Part shown: positions 61,932 to 64,000 of the stretch, in pieces | How the letters are laid out: every line of letters starts with the position of its first letter | Numbering within the stretch: position 1 is the stretch's first letter | From: Cyathus striatus | Taxonomy: Eukaryota > Basidiomycota > Agaricomycetes > Agaricales > Nidulariaceae | Length of the DNA stretch: 64,000 nucleotides | Assembly: GCA_025738555.1 (NCBI GenBank) | Contig: JAOVFP010000023.1 | Coordinates: 1-64,000 of the forward strand | Reading direction: 5' to 3' | Program-made: the position numbers and the translations under genes | The notes under the pieces: generated by a model | Databases searched by the model: none | Seen by the model: the letters and a program-made list of their open reading frames with translations, nothing else | Told to the model about the DNA's origin: nothing

Positions 61932-62123
61932 AAGGGGTGTCGTGAATGGTAGATGTTAAGAAATGTGTTTGTGCAGAGGAGGAGGAATAACAGACGAGTC
62001 CAATTGGATTTAGAAGGATCAGCGCGGCAAAACCCGAAAAGTGTCCGCGTCCAGTTCGTCGCTGTCCTCATCCAACGCCCAACGCCGTTCTTCGTCGCCC
62101 ACCGCGTTTCCGAAGCCCTCAAA
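61932..62123. promoter_or_regulatory. Divergent promoter SPF27 / complex I 30 kDa
   Basis: 192 bases separate the two start codons; presumably a shared bidirectional promoter. No other element could be assigned. Confidence 0.5.
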
Positions 62124-63207
62124 ATGTCCTTCCGCGCAGGGCTCAGAGCAGGCCGTGTCCTCAGGAACGTTTCCCGTCCCACTACCGCCTCCATTACCCA
62201 CGTCAGACGCCCTCTCTCTTCCTCTGCACCCTCCAGAGGTATTTCATATCATCGTTCTGCCTTTCCTTAGTCCTCACCTTCTCCCCTTTCAGCATCAGAA
62301 TCCCCGTTCACAGAGCCCACCTCCCCAAATATCTCCGTTACAAGCCACGGTACTACATCAGAGGCACTCCACACCTACGGCTCCTACCTCACCCAGTGTC
62401 TTCCTAAATTCATTCAGCAATTCTCCGTTCTCAAGGACGAGCTGACGCTCTACGTCGCTCCCTCTGCTGTTATCCCTGTCCTCACTTTTCTCCGCGACCA
62501 TGCCCAGTGCCAATTCAAGCAATGCATGGATATCAGCGGTGTCGATTTTCCCGAGAGGGAGAAGCGCTTTGAGGTCGTCTATCACCTCTTGAGTATCAAG
62601 TATGCGGGTAGGATCAGGGTCAAGACCTATGCTGGAGAGGCCGATCCTGTTCCAAGCGCTGTCTCTGTCTTCCGAGGTGCTGATTGGTGAGCGTACCCTC
62701 ATGTCCACTCTTCCATTCTTAGCTAACTACTTTCATTCCGTAGGTATGAACGTGAATGTTGGGATCTCTTTGGCGTCTTCTTTGAGGGTCACCCCGATCT
62801 GTAAGTTCATTTTGTGCTCCTATCAATGTGTCTCATATGTATGTACTCCTTCAGCCGTCGCATTCTTACCGACTACGGCTTTGAGGGTCACCCCTTGCGC
62901 AAGGACTTCCCCCTTACCGTAAGTAGTCGACTGTCTGTTATTACACGCGAAACTAACATCATACAGGGTTATACCGAGGTTCGTTACGATGAAGAGCGCA
63001 AACGCGTCGTCTACGAGCCTCTTCAACTTACCCAGGCGTTCCGGTTTGTGGTTCTTCTGTGTCACAGTCTTTCGTGCTAAAAGACTTCGTAGCAATTTCG
63101 AGTCGCTATCACCTTGGGAGCAAGTTGGTGAGGGTGTCAAGACCTCCCGCCCGGATGAACTTAAGCCCCTGCCACCACCCAAACCCGAGGAGACTAAGAA
63201 GCAATAG
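62124..63207 (+). CDS. NADH:ubiquinone oxidoreductase 30 kDa subunit (NDUFS3/NuoC)
   Basis: A core nuclear-encoded subunit of mitochondrial complex I. The start at 62124 gives [20 protein letters not shown], a clear import presequence. After an intron the mature part has [20 protein letters not shown] and [60 protein letters not shown] and SVFRGADW follow. The family signature is spread over exons: [39 protein letters not shown] and [20 protein letters not shown]. The C-terminus [16 protein letters not shown] ends in a Pro-rich KPEETKKQ. About six exons. Confidence 0.95.
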
Positions 63208-63436
63208 ACCACAAATTCATCCATATAGATTGACTCTTTATATTATCAGTCATATCTTTACTTTCGAACAGATTATGGACTGGAGCCAGATTCAAGATGG
63301 TTTGTGCATATTGTCAACATTACAATAGTAGGTAAAGACATAAGTTCACTAAGACAGAATTCCTGAGAAACTATAATACATTTGGAGGACCGATGCATGT
63401 GCAAGTATATTCATGTTAGCCCGTTCATACAAATAG

Positions 63437-64000
63437 TCACGATTCTTCGTTGCCTTCCATCTTCAGCGAAGTGCTTTCATCCGCAGTCTTTATATCTTTC
63501 TTATCCTCTGCCTCACTTATGACCCCCCTTTCACCCCAGCCCATCCTTGAAACAACATAATCCTGTCCAACAACCTCAACGCCCACACGGAGTGCCTCTG
63601 CAATTAAGTCCTCCACCCAATCATGCTGATCCCACATTGAGAGCCATTTCACTGGAGACGCCTGAGTCAAGGTTGTGTGAGTCAACCTATGTTCTGGATC
63701 AAATAGATAAATCAAGAACTGAAGCCGCTGATGTGTTTCTGAAACGTCAGAGGTACCCTCCGTCGACAGTGCAACCGGAACCGTATATGATGTCGTGAAA
63801 GGCTGAATGCGAATATACACATGTGAATAGGTAGTTGGAGTATTGACGTTGGAAGGCTTGGACTGAGTTGCTTTATCGTTAGTTTTCACTAATTGAGCAA
63901 CCTCTGCCTGCGCGAGTTTAACTGCGGCATCATAACCTTCAACCATGTTCAAATCGCGACCAGTGTCCATATCCTCTTTGAGTTTAGATTCGTTTCCTCG
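63437..64000 (-). CDS. Unknown protein, C-terminal part (runs off window)
   Basis: An open frame from the window edge to the stop at 63437-63439. The frame continues past 64000 (GNESKLKEDMDTGRDLNMVE), so the start is outside. An ordered part contains TTYSHVYIRIQPFTTSYTVP and RLQFLIYLFDPEHRLTHTTL, then SMWDQHDWVEDLIAEALRVG. The end is acidic and Lys/Glu-rich (ISEAEDKKDIKTADEST) and finishes EGNEES. No family is recognised. It is convergent with the complex I gene, 229 bases away. Confidence 0.7.
   Translation of the reverse strand, partial: RGNESKLKEDMDTGRDLNMVEGYDAAVKLAQAEVAQLVKTNDKATQSKPSNVNTPTTYSHVYIRIQPFTTSYTVPVALSTEGTSDVSETHQRLQFLIYLFDPEHRLTHTTLTQASPVKWLSMWDQHDWVEDLIAEALRVGVEVVGQDYVVSRMGWGERGVISEAEDKKDIKTADESTSLKMEGNEES

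Overview
This window is fungal nuclear DNA, most likely from a basidiomycete (probably Agaricomycetes; inferred from gene style, not tested by search). Nearly every gene is cut by many short GT-AG introns of about 50-60 bases, and the genes are compact and lie on both strands. The content is mostly ordinary housekeeping. I see no rRNA or tRNA, no intact transposon, no CRISPR and no obvious secondary-metabolite or defence cluster. Many real genes are split into small exons, so I rebuilt several by joining exons in phase.

Layout. 1-4.7 kb: an unassigned stretch, then a major facilitator transporter (minus). 4.7-6.6 kb: mitochondrial DnaJ (Mdj1 type). 7.6-9.8 kb: a SET-domain gene and the casein kinase 2 catalytic subunit, head to head with start codons about 8 bases apart. 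10.5-15.2 kb: two tandem secreted GH18 class III chitinases with different C-terminal tails. 15.9-26.7 kb: a DEDDy 3'-5' exonuclease, an unknown Ser/Pro-rich protein, a RING E3 ligase, a large unknown protein, translin-associated factor X and a HIT-domain protein. 26.9-35.5 kb: one very large gene for the proteasome activator Blm10/PA200. 36.0-40.7 kb: an RXT2-like protein, a REX4-like exonuclease-fold protein that has lost its catalytic residues, and biotin synthase. 40.7-46.3 kb: gene-poor, apart from a BTG/Tob-domain gene and a possible 72-residue ORF. 46.3-53.1 kb: acyl-CoA thioesterase, XPA/Rad14, an Rpd3-type histone deacetylase and a DinB-superfamily gene with an apparent one-base frameshift. 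53.6-64 kb: succinyl-CoA ligase beta, a long low-complexity protein, splicing factor SPF27, the complex I 30 kDa subunit and a partial unknown gene.

Functional links: Mdj1, LSC2, the complex I 30 kDa subunit and biotin synthase are mitochondrial. Rpd3 and the RXT2-like protein would belong to the same Rpd3L deacetylase complex if the RXT2 call is right. The chitinase pair suits cell-wall remodelling or mycoparasitic or nutritional chitin breakdown. I did not find a coherent new multi-gene system. The best leads are single genes: the REX4-like pseudoenzyme, the frameshifted DinB gene, the SET/CK2 promoter overlap with a 32-base intron, and the spliced C-terminal YYA of Blm10.
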